The notes under the pieces were generated by a model. It was not told the DNA's origin, made no database searches, and was given only the letters and a program-made list of their open reading frames with translations. Shown piece by piece: positions 24,171 through 33,196 of a stretch of DNA of 35,072 bases. The translations under genes and the position numbers were made by a program. This DNA is from Stutzerimonas kirkiae (GTDB lineage Bacteria; Pseudomonadota; Gammaproteobacteria; Pseudomonadales; Pseudomonadaceae): contig NZ_QJUO01000040.1 in the NCBI RefSeq assembly GCF_004327335.1, positions 1 to 35,072 of the forward strand, read 5' to 3'. Position 1 is the first letter of the stretch. Every line of letters starts with the position of its first letter.

Positions 24171-25470
24171 ATTGCAAAGTGTGTTGTTCGATGAACTCGG
24201 CAGGCCGCAGCCCCTCGCGACTGACCAGACGATTGAGCTCGGCCCTGGGCATGCGCAAGGAAACCAGGCTGCCTCCATCTTCGTCATAATGCTCGTCCTG
24301 TACCGCTCCCGCCGCGAAGAATTGCGCCCGCAACCGGCCAAGCGCCTGCGGTAGCCTCAGGGTACCGATGAACAGATCATCGCCCAGGCGCTCGCCGATC
24401 GCCTGGCGCAGCAGTTCGAGCCCCAACCCTTCGCGCGCCGAAATCCATACACGCTGGGGCACACCGTCGGCATCACGCTGGATCTGCGGCTCGACGCCCT
24501 CGAGCAGGTCGACCTTGTTGTAGACCTCCAGCATGGGCAATTCCCTAGCACCGATCTCGCCGAGCACCGCCAGTACCTGCTCAATCTGCTGGTCGCGCTC
24601 CGGCTCATGGCAATCGATCACATGCAACAGCAGGTCGGCGCTGCTGGACTCCTCCAGCGTCGCCCGGAACGACTCCACCAGCTTGTGTGGCAGATGGCGG
24701 ATGAAACCCACGGTATCCGCCAGGATCACCGGGCCGATATCGTCCAGCTCCAGCCTGCGCAGGGTCGGATCGAGGGTTGCGAACAACTGGTCGGCCGCAT
24801 ACACGCCCGACTCGGTCAAACCGTTGAACAGTGTCGACTTGCCCGCATTGGTATAACCGACCAGAGACACCTGCGGGATATCCGCCCGCCTGCGACCACG
24901 GCGTGCCTGGTCGCGCTGGCTGCGCACCTTCTCCAGGCGCTGCTTGATCTGCCGGATACGCACCCGTAGCAGCCGGCGGTCCGTCTCGAGCTGGGTTTCC
25001 CCCGGACCGCGCAGGCCGATACCGCCTTTCTGCCGTTCAAGGTGAGTCCAGCCACGGACCAGGCGAGTGCTCATATGATCGAGTTGAGCCAGTTCGACCT
25101 GCAATTTGCCTTCATGGGTACGCGCACGTTGCGCGAAAATATCCAGGATCAGGCCCGTACGATCGAGCACGCGGCATTCGAGCACCTGCTCGAGGTTACG
25201 TTCCTGGCTTGGCGTCAGGGTGTGATTGAAGATCACCAGCTCGACCGCACTCTGCTGGACCAGATCGCGCAGCTCTTCCACCTTGCCGCTGCCGATCAGG
25301 AACTTGGCTGAAGGCTGATGCCTGGATACGCTGACGAAACCAACCGTATCGGCACCTGCCGAGCGGGCCAGTTCCTGAAATTCCTGCGGGTCTTCCCGCA
25401 ACGAGGGATCATGGCCATCCAGGTGAACAAGGATGGCCCGCTCCCCGCCGCCGTGGCGTTCGAAAAACAA
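24169..25470 (-). CDS. hflX: GTPase HflX (ribosome-splitting)
   Basis: A 433-residue OBG-HflX family GTPase that binds the 50S subunit and rescues stalled or heat-damaged ribosomes. An N-terminal HflX domain with a helical linker (GPGETQLETDRRLLRVRI) leads to the G domain. G1 is GYTNAGKS, the G2 region LFATLDPTLR, G3 DTVGF and G4 NKVD. The start codon is TTG at 25470, giving MFFERHGGGE; GGGAG six bases upstream supports it and no in-frame ATG fits. The rare start may keep expression low. It is 14 bases behind hfq. Confidence 0.95.
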   Translation of the reverse strand: MFFERHGGGERAILVHLDGHDPSLREDPQEFQELARSAGADTVGFVSVSRHQPSAKFLIGSGKVEELRDLVQQSAVELVIFNHTLTPSQERNLEQVLECRVLDRTGLILDIFAQRARTHEGKLQVELAQLDHMSTRLVRGWTHLERQKGGIGLRGPGETQLETDRRLLRVRIRQIKQRLEKVRSQRDQARRGRRRADIPQVSLVGYTNAGKSTLFNGLTESGVYAADQLFATLDPTLRRLELDDIGPVILADTVGFIRHLPHKLVESFRATLEESSSADLLLHVIDCHEPERDQQIEQVLAVLGEIGARELPMLEVYNKVDLLEGVEPQIQRDADGVPQRVWISAREGLGLELLRQAIGERLGDDLFIGTLRLPQALGRLRAQFFAAGAVQDEHYDEDGGSLVSLRMPRAELNRLVSREGLRPAEFIEQHTLQ

Positions 25471-25484
25471 GGAAAACTCCCTAT

Positions 25485-25751
<267 letters not shown>

Positions 25752-25863
25752 TTAGAGGATCAGTTTTGATTAATTCTTGTGGGCCCGGATCGACCCGCCA
25801 CAACGGAACACATTGCATTCCCGTCGGCCCATGTGCCTGAGAATAGACGCTCGGGCCGCACTA

Positions 25864-26835
25864 TCAGCTCAATATGGAGAGTGACTGCAGGTATTTCAAT
25901 GCTCGCGGCAGATTGTCATAGCGAAGGCTGTCCAGCCAGTGCATTTCACCCCAGCCCCGCAACCAAGTGAACTGGCGCTTGGCCAGTTGCCGGGTAGCCG
26001 CGACGCCCTTGCCGATCATCTCCTCCCTGCCGAAGCGACCATCCAGGTATTCCCATACCTGGCGGTAACCTACCGCTCGCATGGAGGGCAGGTCGGCACT
26101 GAGGTCGCCACGTGCACGCAAAGCTACGACCTCATCGATGAAACCCTGTTCAATCATTCGCAAAAAGCGCTGCTCGATACGGTCATGCAACAACTGTCTT
26201 TGCAGCGGAGCGATTGCCAATTGCGCGACAGTATAAGGCAAGATGCCAGGCCCCGCCCCCTCGGCAGCCGCTTTTTGCGACTCTTGGCGGCGACGCAGCT
26301 CGCTCATGCTCACTCCCGAAACCCTGTACACCTCCAGCGCCCGCAGCAGCCGCTGGGGATCGTTGCGATGGATCCGCTCCGCGGATTCCGGGTCGATCTG
26401 CCGCAGTTGCCGGTACAAAGCAGGTAACCCTTCGCGGGCGACCAGGGCCTCCAGCTCGGCACGGATAGCCGGGTCGGCCGCCGGCATATCAGCCAGGCCG
26501 TCTCGTAATGCCTTGAAATACAACATCGTTCCGCCAACCAGTAGCGGAATGCGGCCAGCCGCGCTGATTTCGGCCATGGCCCGCAATGCATCGTCGCGAA
26601 ACTGCGCGGCGGAATAACTTTCGAGGGGATCGAGGATATCCACCAGGCGATGTGGAAACTCGGCCAGCACCCGAGGCTCCGGCTTCGCCGTGCCTATATC
26701 CATGCCACGGTAGACCAGCGCCGAATCGACGCTCACCAGTTCACACGGCAGGACACGCGCCAGCTCCAGCGCAAGATCGGTCTTGCCCGAGGCGGTGGGG
26801 CCCATGAGGAAAATGGCTGGAGGCAACGTGGACAT
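25864..26835 (-). CDS. miaA: tRNA dimethylallyltransferase
   Basis: A 323-residue enzyme transferring the dimethylallyl group to N6 of A37 in tRNAs reading UNN codons. The P-loop is [44 protein letters not shown] and [14 protein letters not shown] are family motifs. Start [12 protein letters not shown] at 26835 gives the standard length; its ribosome binding site is poor. In pseudomonads and E. coli it normally overlaps or closely follows mutL. Here no mutL lies upstream, and a divergent porin with an NtrC-type control region takes its place. Its promoter must therefore lie within about 26836-26916 or beyond. Confidence 0.96.
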   Translation of the reverse strand: MSTLPPAIFLMGPTASGKTDLALELARVLPCELVSVDSALVYRGMDIGTAKPEPRVLAEFPHRLVDILDPLESYSAAQFRDDALRAMAEISAAGRIPLLVGGTMLYFKALRDGLADMPAADPAIRAELEALVAREGLPALYRQLRQIDPESAERIHRNDPQRLLRALEVYRVSGVSMSELRRRQESQKAAAEGAGPGILPYTVAQLAIAPLQRQLLHDRIEQRFLRMIEQGFIDEVVALRARGDLSADLPSMRAVGYRQVWEYLDGRFGREEMIGKGVAATRQLAKRQFTWLRGWGEMHWLDSLRYDNLPRALKYLQSLSILS

Positions 26836-26916
26836 GGTCAAGGCTCGGATAACCGGGCCGCGTAGTGTCCTGTGCCAGCCGCGCTGCCGCAAGCGGGCGC
26901 GTTCGCATGCAGGCAT

Positions 26917-26964
26917 GGCACAAAATTGGTGCACCCCCCGGGGAAATTGCGCACCAACAGCGCA
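26917..26964 (+). promoter_or_regulatory. Two NtrC-like enhancer sites upstream of the porin gene
   Basis: Site 1 (26917-26933), GGCACAAAATTGGTGCA, matches the NtrC consensus TGCACCAAAATGGTGCA at 14 of 17 positions. Site 2 (26948-26964), TGCGC-N7-GCGCA, is a weaker 17-base palindrome. Their centres are 31 bases apart, three helical turns, like the paired sites before E. coli glnA. They lie roughly 120 and 90 bases ahead of the predicted sigma-54 start point. Between site 2 and the promoter the sequence is A/T-rich (26973-27010), which would favour bending. Confidence 0.7.
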
Positions 26965-27015
26965 CAGCACATCACAAAGAAATCATAAGATAATGAAAAA
27001 TAAAGGTTTTTCTAG

Positions 27016-27033
27016 TTTGGCAAGGAATGTGCG
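27016..27033 (+). promoter_or_regulatory. Sigma-54 (-24/-12) promoter of the porin gene
   Basis: TTTGGCAAGGAATGTGCG has GG at 27019-27020 and GC at 27031-27032 separated by exactly ten bases, as required for RpoN. It agrees well with TGGCA..TGC. The predicted transcription start is near 27044, about 90 bases before the start codon. Confidence 0.7.
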
Positions 27034-27135
27034 TAAAAGCCATCAACCGAAGCCTTTGCGCAACGGTGATAAGCACAAAGCCTTCGGGCTGAAACAACAC
27101 CTAACGCACATAATGATCCGAGTGGAGTCCTGACC

Positions 27136-27894
27136 ATGATGATGAAAAAACTGGCCCTGGCAATCGTTGGCGCAAGCACTGTCGGCCTCAGCAGCCTCGC
27201 GGCGGCCGAAGAGTTCCCCACCAGCGTGGGAACCTTCGACGTCAGCATGACCGCCACCCTGGCGACCGACTACATCTGGCGCGGCCAATCGCAGACCGCT
27301 GGCGCGGGTGCCATCCAGGGCAGCCTGGACATCGCCCATGAAAGTGGGCTCTATATCGGCACCTGGGCATCCAACGTCGACAGTGAATGGACCGGCGGCT
27401 CCAGCGTCGAGATCGACTACTATGTCGGCTATGCCGGCAGTATCACTGATGACATCGGCTACGACCTGTCCTGGAACACCTACACGTATCCCAAGGCCAG
27501 CGACCTGACCAGCAAGGAAGTCATCGCCAGCCTGAATGGCTACGGCTTCACCGTCGGCACCAAGTATGCCTACGACCCCAACAGCGCACTCTACACCTGG
27601 ATCGGCTACGACTACGAACTGCCGCAGGGCTTCGGCCTGCACCTGGCCTATGGCCGCACCGACACCAAGGACACCTTGGCTGTGGTCGAAGATAATTCAG
27701 GCGTTGTCATCTACCAAGATACGAAAAGCAAGTACGACGACTGGTCGGTCGGCGTCAGCAAGAACTTCATCGGCCTGGACTTCCTGCTGGCCTACACCGA
27801 CACCGATATCAAGAGCGGCACCTGCGAAGCCTGGTACGGCGACAAGGACTACTGCGACACCAACGTGACCCTGTCCGTCTCCAAATCCTTCTGA
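27136..27894 (+). CDS. TorF-family putative outer-membrane porin
   Basis: A 252-residue secreted protein. A signal peptide ([24 protein letters not shown], probably cut before EEFPT) is followed by alternating aromatic/polar strands of a small beta-barrel. The first strand is [16 protein letters not shown], typical of the TIGR02001/TorF family, and the last residue is phenylalanine, as in BAM-assembled porins. Three ATG codons in a row allow starts at 27136, 27139 or 27142; GGAG lies upstream. Related porins are often found with glnK-amtB and are thought to serve uptake of small nitrogen compounds. Here it stands alone but keeps an NtrC/sigma-54 promoter, supporting that role by inference. 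It is monocistronic with its own terminator. Confidence 0.88.
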   Translation: MMMKKLALAIVGASTVGLSSLAAAEEFPTSVGTFDVSMTATLATDYIWRGQSQTAGAGAIQGSLDIAHESGLYIGTWASNVDSEWTGGSSVEIDYYVGYAGSITDDIGYDLSWNTYTYPKASDLTSKEVIASLNGYGFTVGTKYAYDPNSALYTWIGYDYELPQGFGLHLAYGRTDTKDTLAVVEDNSGVVIYQDTKSKYDDWSVGVSKNFIGLDFLLAYTDTDIKSGTCEAWYGDKDYCDTNVTLSVSKSF

Positions 27895-27910
27895 TCTGAT
27901 CGCTTCACCT

Positions 27911-27940
27911 GCAAAAGCCGCCTGCCCGGGCGGCTTTTGT
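27911..27940 (+). terminator. Rho-independent terminator of the porin gene
   Basis: AAAAGCCGCC (27913-27922) and GGCGGCTTTT (27929-27938) form a 10-bp stem with a six-base loop and a T-rich 3' arm, 18 bases beyond the stop codon. Confidence 0.88.
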
Positions 27941-28039
27941 GCATCCCGAACCTCCCCACCCGCTGCAGCGGCAGTATTCAGGCCACACGGCCCGGCACGG
28001 GGCGAGCTAGAATGGCGGCCCCACTCGAGGAGCCCTACC

Positions 28040-28582
28040 ATGGCAAACGCCCAGAACCTGATCTGGATTGACCTGGAAATGACCGGTCTGGACCCGGACC
28101 ACGACGTCATCATCGAAATGGCGACCATCGTCACCGACAGCGAGCTGAACGTACTGGCCGAAGGCCCGGTGATCGCGGTACACCAGAGCGACGAGATTCT
28201 CGCCGGCATGGACGAATGGAATACCAACCAGCATGGCAAGTCGGGCCTGACCCAGCGTGTACGCGAAAGCACGATCAATACCAGCGAAGCGCAGGCCCTG
28301 ACCCTGGCATTCCTGGAGCAATGGGTGCCCAAGGGCAAGTCGCCGATCTGCGGCAACAGCATTTGCCAGGACCGCCGCTTCCTCTATCGCCACATGCCGG
28401 AACTGGAAAGCTATTTCCACTACCGCAACCTGGACGTATCCACCCTCAAGGAGCTGGCCGCCCGCTGGGCCCCGGAGGTTCGCGACAGCTTCAAGAAAGG
28501 CGGCACCCACCTGGCACTGGACGACATCCGGGAATCCATCGCCGAGCTGCGGCATTACCGCAAGCATTTCATCAAGGGCTAG
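28040..28582 (+). CDS. orn: Oligoribonuclease
   Basis: A 180-residue DEDDh exonuclease that degrades RNA dinucleotides, including pGpG from cyclic di-GMP turnover, and is usually essential in pseudomonads. Metal ligands are Asp11 and Glu13 (IWIDLEMTG), Asp111 (CQDRRF) and Asp162 with catalytic His157 ([14 protein letters not shown]). The length matches the family. GAGGAG precedes the ATG, and a TAGAAT -10 box lies at 28008-28013 with a poor -35. The stop codon runs straight into a heptad repeat. In P. aeruginosa rsgA lies next, divergent, but it is absent here. Confidence 0.97.
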   Translation: MANAQNLIWIDLEMTGLDPDHDVIIEMATIVTDSELNVLAEGPVIAVHQSDEILAGMDEWNTNQHGKSGLTQRVRESTINTSEAQALTLAFLEQWVPKGKSPICGNSICQDRRFLYRHMPELESYFHYRNLDVSTLKELAARWAPEVRDSFKKGGTHLALDDIRESIAELRHYRKHFIKG

Positions 28583-28583
28583 A

Positions 28584-28662
28584 GGCTGGAGGCTGGAGGC
28601 TGGAGGCTGGAGGCTGGACAGTGTGCGCGCCCAGCTTTCCAGCCTGTAGCGCTCTTGTCGGC
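28584..28662. repeat. Heptad element between orn and motB, 5 x GGCTGGA
   Basis: Five exact GGCTGGA units (28584-28618) start one base after the orn stop codon. The core CAGTGTGCGCGCCCAGC, then TTCCAGCC, complementary to the heptads, and AGCGCTCTTGTCGGCT follow. The same core words recur at 34057 and 34855, which defines a dispersed repeat family. The element almost fills the 94-base gap of this convergent pair. Confidence 0.75.
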
Positions 28663-28676
28663 TGCGCACCTGAAGC

Positions 28677-29633
28677 CTACTGCGCCTTGAGCACGCCTTC
28701 CTCAAAGATGTTCAGCTTGTCGCGCAGTTCCTGGTCCGACAACTCGCCCTGCTCCTGCCCATCCGCCTCGGGCTTGTCGCCCGACTGCTCCCCTTCGATG
28801 GCACGCTGGGCCTTGCGGGTCAGCACCAGGATGTCGATACGGCGATTGACCGGGTTGTAGGGGTTCTCGGCATCCAGCAGCACCGAGGAGGCATAACCCA
28901 CGACGCGCGCCACCTGGCTCTCCGGGTAGCCGGCGGCGACCAGGGTGCGCCGCGCGGCATTGGCGCGACTGGCGGAAAGCTCCCAGTTGCCGAAATTCGA
29001 AGCGCCCGAAAAGGGCTTGGCATCGGTATGCCCACTGATGCTGATCTTGTTCGGCACGGCCTTGATGGTATCGGCCATGGCCAGCAGCAGGTCCTCGAAG
29101 AACGGCTGCAACTGGGCGCTACCCAGGGCGAACATCGGGCGGTTCTCCGCATCCATGATCTGGATACGCAAGCCGTCGCGAGTGATCTCGAACTGGATCT
29201 GTTCACGTGAGTGCATCAACGACGGGTTCTCATCGACCTTTTCCTGCAATTCCTGCAACAGCAACTGCAGGCGCTCCTGCTCGACTTCCTCGGCCAGTGT
29301 CTCGGCATCCGCACCGTCCATGCTGGCCTGGCTGGTGGCGCTGCCGACACTGTCCAGGGTCGGATTCAAGGTCTTGTCCGGGGCTGGCGTCGGCGTACCG
29401 CCCAGGTCGATCACATAGGGGCTGGCGCTTTCGCTGAAACCGATCGGGTCCTGGAAATAACCGGCGATGGCCTTGCGCTGCTCGGGCGTGGTGGATGAAA
29501 GCAGCCAGAGCACCAGGAAGAACGCCATCATCGCGATCGCGAAGTCGGCGAAGGCGATTTTCCAGGCCCCGCCGTGGTGCCCAGCGGCATAGCGTTTGAC
29601 CCGCTTGACGATGATGGGTTGATTATTGTCCAT
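28677..29633 (-). CDS. motB: Flagellar motor stator protein MotB
   Basis: A 318-residue inner-membrane protein of the proton-driven stator. A basic cytoplasmic N-terminus leads to one membrane helix (about 28-45) with the proton-carrying Asp30 in FADFAIAMMAFF. A plug/linker with a glutamine- and glutamate-rich stretch (about 100-140) and the OmpA-like peptidoglycan-binding domain (about 155-280; GHTDAKPF, ELSASRANAARR, NPVNRRIDI) follow. The C-terminal tail is acidic. It lies 115 bases behind motA, a rather wide gap, and converges on orn. Confidence 0.96.
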   Translation of the reverse strand: MDNNQPIIVKRVKRYAAGHHGGAWKIAFADFAIAMMAFFLVLWLLSSTTPEQRKAIAGYFQDPIGFSESASPYVIDLGGTPTPAPDKTLNPTLDSVGSATSQASMDGADAETLAEEVEQERLQLLLQELQEKVDENPSLMHSREQIQFEITRDGLRIQIMDAENRPMFALGSAQLQPFFEDLLLAMADTIKAVPNKISISGHTDAKPFSGASNFGNWELSASRANAARRTLVAAGYPESQVARVVGYASSVLLDAENPYNPVNRRIDILVLTRKAQRAIEGEQSGDKPEADGQEQGELSDQELRDKLNIFEEGVLKAQ

Positions 29634-29748
29634 ACTCAGGCCTGGAGTTCAGTCAGCACGCGGCAGGACAGCGCCTGCTGCGTGTCACGGGTATTCGGTT
29701 CAAGTACAAGCCGGCAGATGCGCACGGAGCCCCTCGGCAGGACAGCCA

Positions 29749-30600
29749 CTAGCCGCCACGCATCGCTTGTTCGAGTTCGGCAAAGCTGGGGCGATGGGCC
29801 GGGAACAGCACCTTGCGCCCGAACTCCACGGCCAGCGTCGGCGGCATGCCGGAAGCCGAGGCGACCAGGCTGGCCTTGATCGCTTCATAGAGGTTCAGCT
29901 CTTCCTTGGCATCATGCTCCAGGCTCGCCGCCAACGGACCGAAGAAGCCATAGGCCGCCAGAATCCCCAGGAAGGTCCCCACCAGCGCGGCCGCGACGTG
30001 CTGGCCGATGGCGTTCTGGTCACCGGAACCGAGCATCGACATGGTGATCACGATCCCCAGCACCGCCGCGACGATACCGAAACCGGGAAGGCCGTCGGCC
30101 ACGCGGGTCACGGCATGGTTCGGGTGATCGAGATCCTCTTTCAGGCTGGCCAGTTCCATGTCGAACAGCCCCTCCAGTTCATGGGGGGCCATGTTGCCCG
30201 ACGACATGATACGCAGGTAGTCGCAGACGAACTCTGTCAGCCGTGAGTCCTTGAGGATCACCGGGTACTTGCTGAATACCGGACTGGCGGCCGGATCCTC
30301 GAGGTCCGCCTCGATAGCCATCATCCCTTCACGACGGCTCTTGTTGAGGATCTCGTAGATCAGCTTGAGCACATCGAGGTAGTAGGCATGGGTGAAACGT
30401 GAGCCGAACATGCTCAGGGATTTCTTGAACACATGGACGAACGTGCTGCCGGGGTTGGACTGCAGGAACGCGCCCAGGGCAGCGCCGCCGATGATCAGCA
30501 CTTCGAAAGGCTGAATCAGGGCCGCTATATGCCCATGCGACAGGAGATAACCGCCCAGAACCGATGCGAAGACGATGATGATACCGAGGATTTTTGCCAT
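29749..30600 (-). CDS. motA: Flagellar motor stator protein MotA
   Basis: A 283-residue protein with four membrane helices, forming the stator with MotB and converting proton flow to torque. The cytoplasmic loop carries Arg90 and Glu97, counterparts of E. coli Arg90 and Glu98 that contact FliG. The conserved prolines are at 172 (GLPGFG) and 222 (FFGPLAA). The start MAKILGIIIVF at 30600 gives the usual Pseudomonas length; no clear Shine-Dalgarno sequence precedes it. A TATGAT box (complement of 30670-30675) may be the -10 of its promoter, but no matching -35 is clear. Confidence 0.95.
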   Translation of the reverse strand: MAKILGIIIVFASVLGGYLLSHGHIAALIQPFEVLIIGGAALGAFLQSNPGSTFVHVFKKSLSMFGSRFTHAYYLDVLKLIYEILNKSRREGMMAIEADLEDPAASPVFSKYPVILKDSRLTEFVCDYLRIMSSGNMAPHELEGLFDMELASLKEDLDHPNHAVTRVADGLPGFGIVAAVLGIVITMSMLGSGDQNAIGQHVAAALVGTFLGILAAYGFFGPLAASLEHDAKEELNLYEAIKASLVASASGMPPTLAVEFGRKVLFPAHRPSFAELEQAMRGG

Positions 30601-30775
30601 AGTTGGAGAACGTTCTGAAAGCGGATGAGCGAATGAGCGAATCTTGCACAAACGGGGCCAGGCCGTTTCATCATAGCGGGACGGCCATGGTCGAATGAAC
30701 AAGGGCTTATGGTTTTCGGCTGATTTGCGCCAGACTAGAGCCCATTTTGCCTAAAAGTCAGTATGGCGAATACCC

Positions 30776-32284
30776 ATGACGACACAGTCGCAACGCCCTC
30801 GTACCATCAGCGCCTGGATAGAAGTCCTCGACGCAGTCCGAATGCCCGCCTTCGCCATCAACCATGAGCGTGCGCATCAGGCCCTGCGCCAAAGCAACAG
30901 TTCGATCCGCGAAATCGCCGACAGGATACAGGCCAGCCCGGTGCTGGCGCTGTCCGTCATGCGCGAGGCCAACCGCACCAGCGGCGAGCGCGTGGCGCCG
31001 GCCGAGAGCCTGGAAATCGCCCTGAGCCGTATCGGTCTCAAGCGCACCGAAGAATTGTTGCTGAATATTCCCTCCGTTCAGCCCGCGGACATCCCGCTGC
31101 CATTGCGACAGATCATCGTCATCAGCCAGCAGGCCAGCCAGCAGGCCAACGGCCTGTTCGCTTCGCGCCTGGCCCGGCTCTGGCAGGAGATCCACTGGGG
31201 TAGCCTGCTGCTGCTCTCGCCCATGTGGCCTATGGTCGCCGCCTACCCGGATATTTTCCAGGCCTGGGAGGAGCGCGTACTGGCCAACGGCGAGAATGCC
31301 GCCACGGTGGAAATGGAACTGCTTGGCGTCCCGCTGTTCAGGCTGTGCCTGGCAATGGCCGAGCACTGGAACCTGCCCGAGTGGATTATCCAGAGCCACC
31401 GCCTGCTGAGTTCCGACCGGCAGATGCTGGTCAAGGCCCTGCATATCGCCAAGGAAAACGAGCACCCTCTCGAACAGCAACAGCACCTGGATAACGACCC
31501 CGAGCTGCGGCGCTGGCTGACCCACCCCGGCAACACCGCCCTCATGGCCAACGGCCTGGCCTTCGCCGCCCACCATAGCTGGGGTAGCCCGCACACCCTG
31601 CGCTGGCAGCGCCTGATCGCCCTGTATTTGCAAGTTCCCCTGCCGGAGTTGCAACAACGGGTCCACCAGCAGGCAGTGATCAACGCACGCAACCATCCCC
31701 TTCCCGGCCCCTGGCAACCGGCCGTGGGGCTCCTGTGGCCCTGGAACAGCCGCTTTCAATTACCGCGAAAGGCGCAGGCGCAAAAAGCCCCTCCGGGCGA
31801 TATCGAATCATGGCGCAAGCATTGTGCCGAGCTGCTGCAGAGCCAGACCCCCTATGCCAATCGCCACCAGTTGGCCCATGCGGCGAGCCAGGCGCTACTG
31901 GCCGGCGGCTTGCAGCGCGTACTGATCATGCAGCCGGACGCTCTTGAAAACCGCCTGACGACACTGGTCGCCAGCGGTTTTCCTGTGGAAACGTCCAAGT
32001 TCACCCTCAATGGCAACCAGAGCCCGATACTGCGCAAACTGCTGGAAAAGCCGCTGAAATTGCGCATAGATGCGAAGAACTCCGCCCAGTATTCGGCACT
32101 GCTGCCTGGCAAGCTCAAAGCACTGTTCAACAGCGACCATCTGTTCATGCGTTCACTGGGCAGCAACGTATCCCTGTTGATCATTACCGACCAGAACGGA
32201 CTCCCTTTCAGCGATGCCAGATTGCAGCTCTGTGAAAAGACCCTGCAGTGCATCGACCGGGCCGTGGCTAATTTCTCTCGATAA
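30776..32284 (+). CDS. HDOD-domain protein
   Basis: A 502-residue cytoplasmic protein. Residues about 15-215 form an HDOD domain, an HD-GYP-related fold without the metal-binding HD residues. It is recognised by MPAFAINHERA, IREIADRIQASPVLALSVMREANR and AMAEHWNLPEWI-like segments. The remainder (about 330-500) resembles no domain I can name, perhaps GAF-like. HDOD proteins act in signalling and in control of motility or competence. The place between motA and rhdA is that of PA4955. The start ATG at 30776 has only a weak GGCGAA upstream. It is divergent from motA. Confidence 0.85.
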   Translation: MTTQSQRPRTISAWIEVLDAVRMPAFAINHERAHQALRQSNSSIREIADRIQASPVLALSVMREANRTSGERVAPAESLEIALSRIGLKRTEELLLNIPSVQPADIPLPLRQIIVISQQASQQANGLFASRLARLWQEIHWGSLLLLSPMWPMVAAYPDIFQAWEERVLANGENAATVEMELLGVPLFRLCLAMAEHWNLPEWIIQSHRLLSSDRQMLVKALHIAKENEHPLEQQQHLDNDPELRRWLTHPGNTALMANGLAFAAHHSWGSPHTLRWQRLIALYLQVPLPELQQRVHQQAVINARNHPLPGPWQPAVGLLWPWNSRFQLPRKAQAQKAPPGDIESWRKHCAELLQSQTPYANRHQLAHAASQALLAGGLQRVLIMQPDALENRLTTLVASGFPVETSKFTLNGNQSPILRKLLEKPLKLRIDAKNSAQYSALLPGKLKALFNSDHLFMRSLGSNVSLLIITDQNGLPFSDARLQLCEKTLQCIDRAVANFSR

Positions 32285-32308
32285 AACAGTCACATGCCAC
32301 GACATGGT

Positions 32309-32338
32309 TTGCGAAGGAAGCTCAACAGCACCTAGACT
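32309..32338 (+). promoter_or_regulatory. Probable sigma-70 promoter of rhdA
   Basis: TTGCGA (32309-32314) and TAGACT (32333-32338) are 18 bases apart. The predicted transcript would start near 32345, about 25 bases before the GTG start of the rhodanese gene. Confidence 0.55.
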
Positions 32339-32369
32339 GCGATCTTTCAGCAGCGAAATGAGGTCCGCC

Positions 32370-33185
32370 GTGTCCGTATTCCGCGATCTACCCCTGATCA
32401 TCGAGCCCGCAGAACTGGCCGCACGGTTGCACAGCCCCGAGCTGGTATTGGTCGACCTGACCAGCGCCGCCCGCTATGCCGAAGGCCATATTCCCGGAGC
32501 ACGCTTTGTCGATCCACGCCAGACCCAGTGGGGCCAACCTCCCGCGCCAGGGCTGCTGCCCGCCAGGGAACAACTGGAAGCGCTGTTCTCGGGCCTGGGG
32601 CACGGACCGGAGAAAATCTATGTGGTTTATGACGATGAGGGCGGCGGCTGGGCCGGGCGCTTCATCTGGCTGCTCGACAGCATCGGCCACTCGCACTACC
32701 ACTACCTCAACGGCGGCCTGCCCGCCTGGGTTGGCGAAGGATTGCCCCTGAGCCAGGAAACACCGGCAATGACGACGGGCCAGGTAACCCTGACCCTGCA
32801 GGAAGCGCCCACGGCCACCCGCGCCTATATCGAAAGCCGCCTGGGCGCGCCCGACCTGCTGATCTGGGATGCGCGCTCGCCAGCCGAGTACCGCGGCGAA
32901 AAAGCCATAGCCGCGCGCAGCGGGCATATCCCCGGCGCGGTCAACTTCGAGTGGACCGCCGGCATGGACCCGCAGCGCGCGCTGCGCGTACGCACGGATA
33001 TCGCCGAACGGCTGGAAAGCCTGGGGATCACGCCCGACAAGGAAATCATCACCCACTGCCAGACCCACCACCGGTCGGGCTTCACTTATCTGCTGGCCAA
33101 GGCCCTGGGCTATCCCAGGGTGAAAGCCTATGCCGGCTCCTGGGGCGAGTGGGGCAACCTGCCCGATACGCCGATACAGTCATGA
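32370..33185 (+). CDS. rhdA: Thiosulfate sulfurtransferase (rhodanese) RhdA
   Basis: A 271-residue tandem-domain rhodanese moving sulfane sulfur from thiosulfate to cyanide or other acceptors. The inactive N-terminal domain (about 1-125) has [11 protein letters not shown] at the degenerate active site. The C-terminal domain carries Cys230 in the loop HCQTHHRSG, the distinctive Azotobacter/Pseudomonas RhdA type lacking the usual charged loop. The start is GTG at 32370 (MSVFRDLPL), with TGAGG nine bases upstream. An ATG four codons earlier has no ribosome binding site. It is followed after 11 bases by psd. Cyanide detoxification and sulfur delivery are known roles of the family. Confidence 0.95.
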   Translation: MSVFRDLPLIIEPAELAARLHSPELVLVDLTSAARYAEGHIPGARFVDPRQTQWGQPPAPGLLPAREQLEALFSGLGHGPEKIYVVYDDEGGGWAGRFIWLLDSIGHSHYHYLNGGLPAWVGEGLPLSQETPAMTTGQVTLTLQEAPTATRAYIESRLGAPDLLIWDARSPAEYRGEKAIAARSGHIPGAVNFEWTAGMDPQRALRVRTDIAERLESLGITPDKEIITHCQTHHRSGFTYLLAKALGYPRVKAYAGSWGEWGNLPDTPIQS

Positions 33186-33196
33186 AAAGGTCCTCA

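Noticed and set aside
26911..26935. TGGCACAAAATTGGTGCA as a sigma-54 promoter
   Set aside because: The spacing between GG and GC is wrong for -24/-12; the segment fits an NtrC palindrome better, and a correctly spaced promoter lies at 27016-27033.
26836..26970. Remnant of mutL upstream of miaA
   Set aside because: The in-frame translation upstream of the miaA start shows none of the MutL C-terminal motifs I know and contains the NtrC site.
30701..30775. FliA (sigma-28) promoter for motA
   Set aside because: A GCCGAAAA -10-like word is present on the minus strand but no TAAA -35 at the right distance, and MotAB genes of Pseudomonas are often expressed otherwise.
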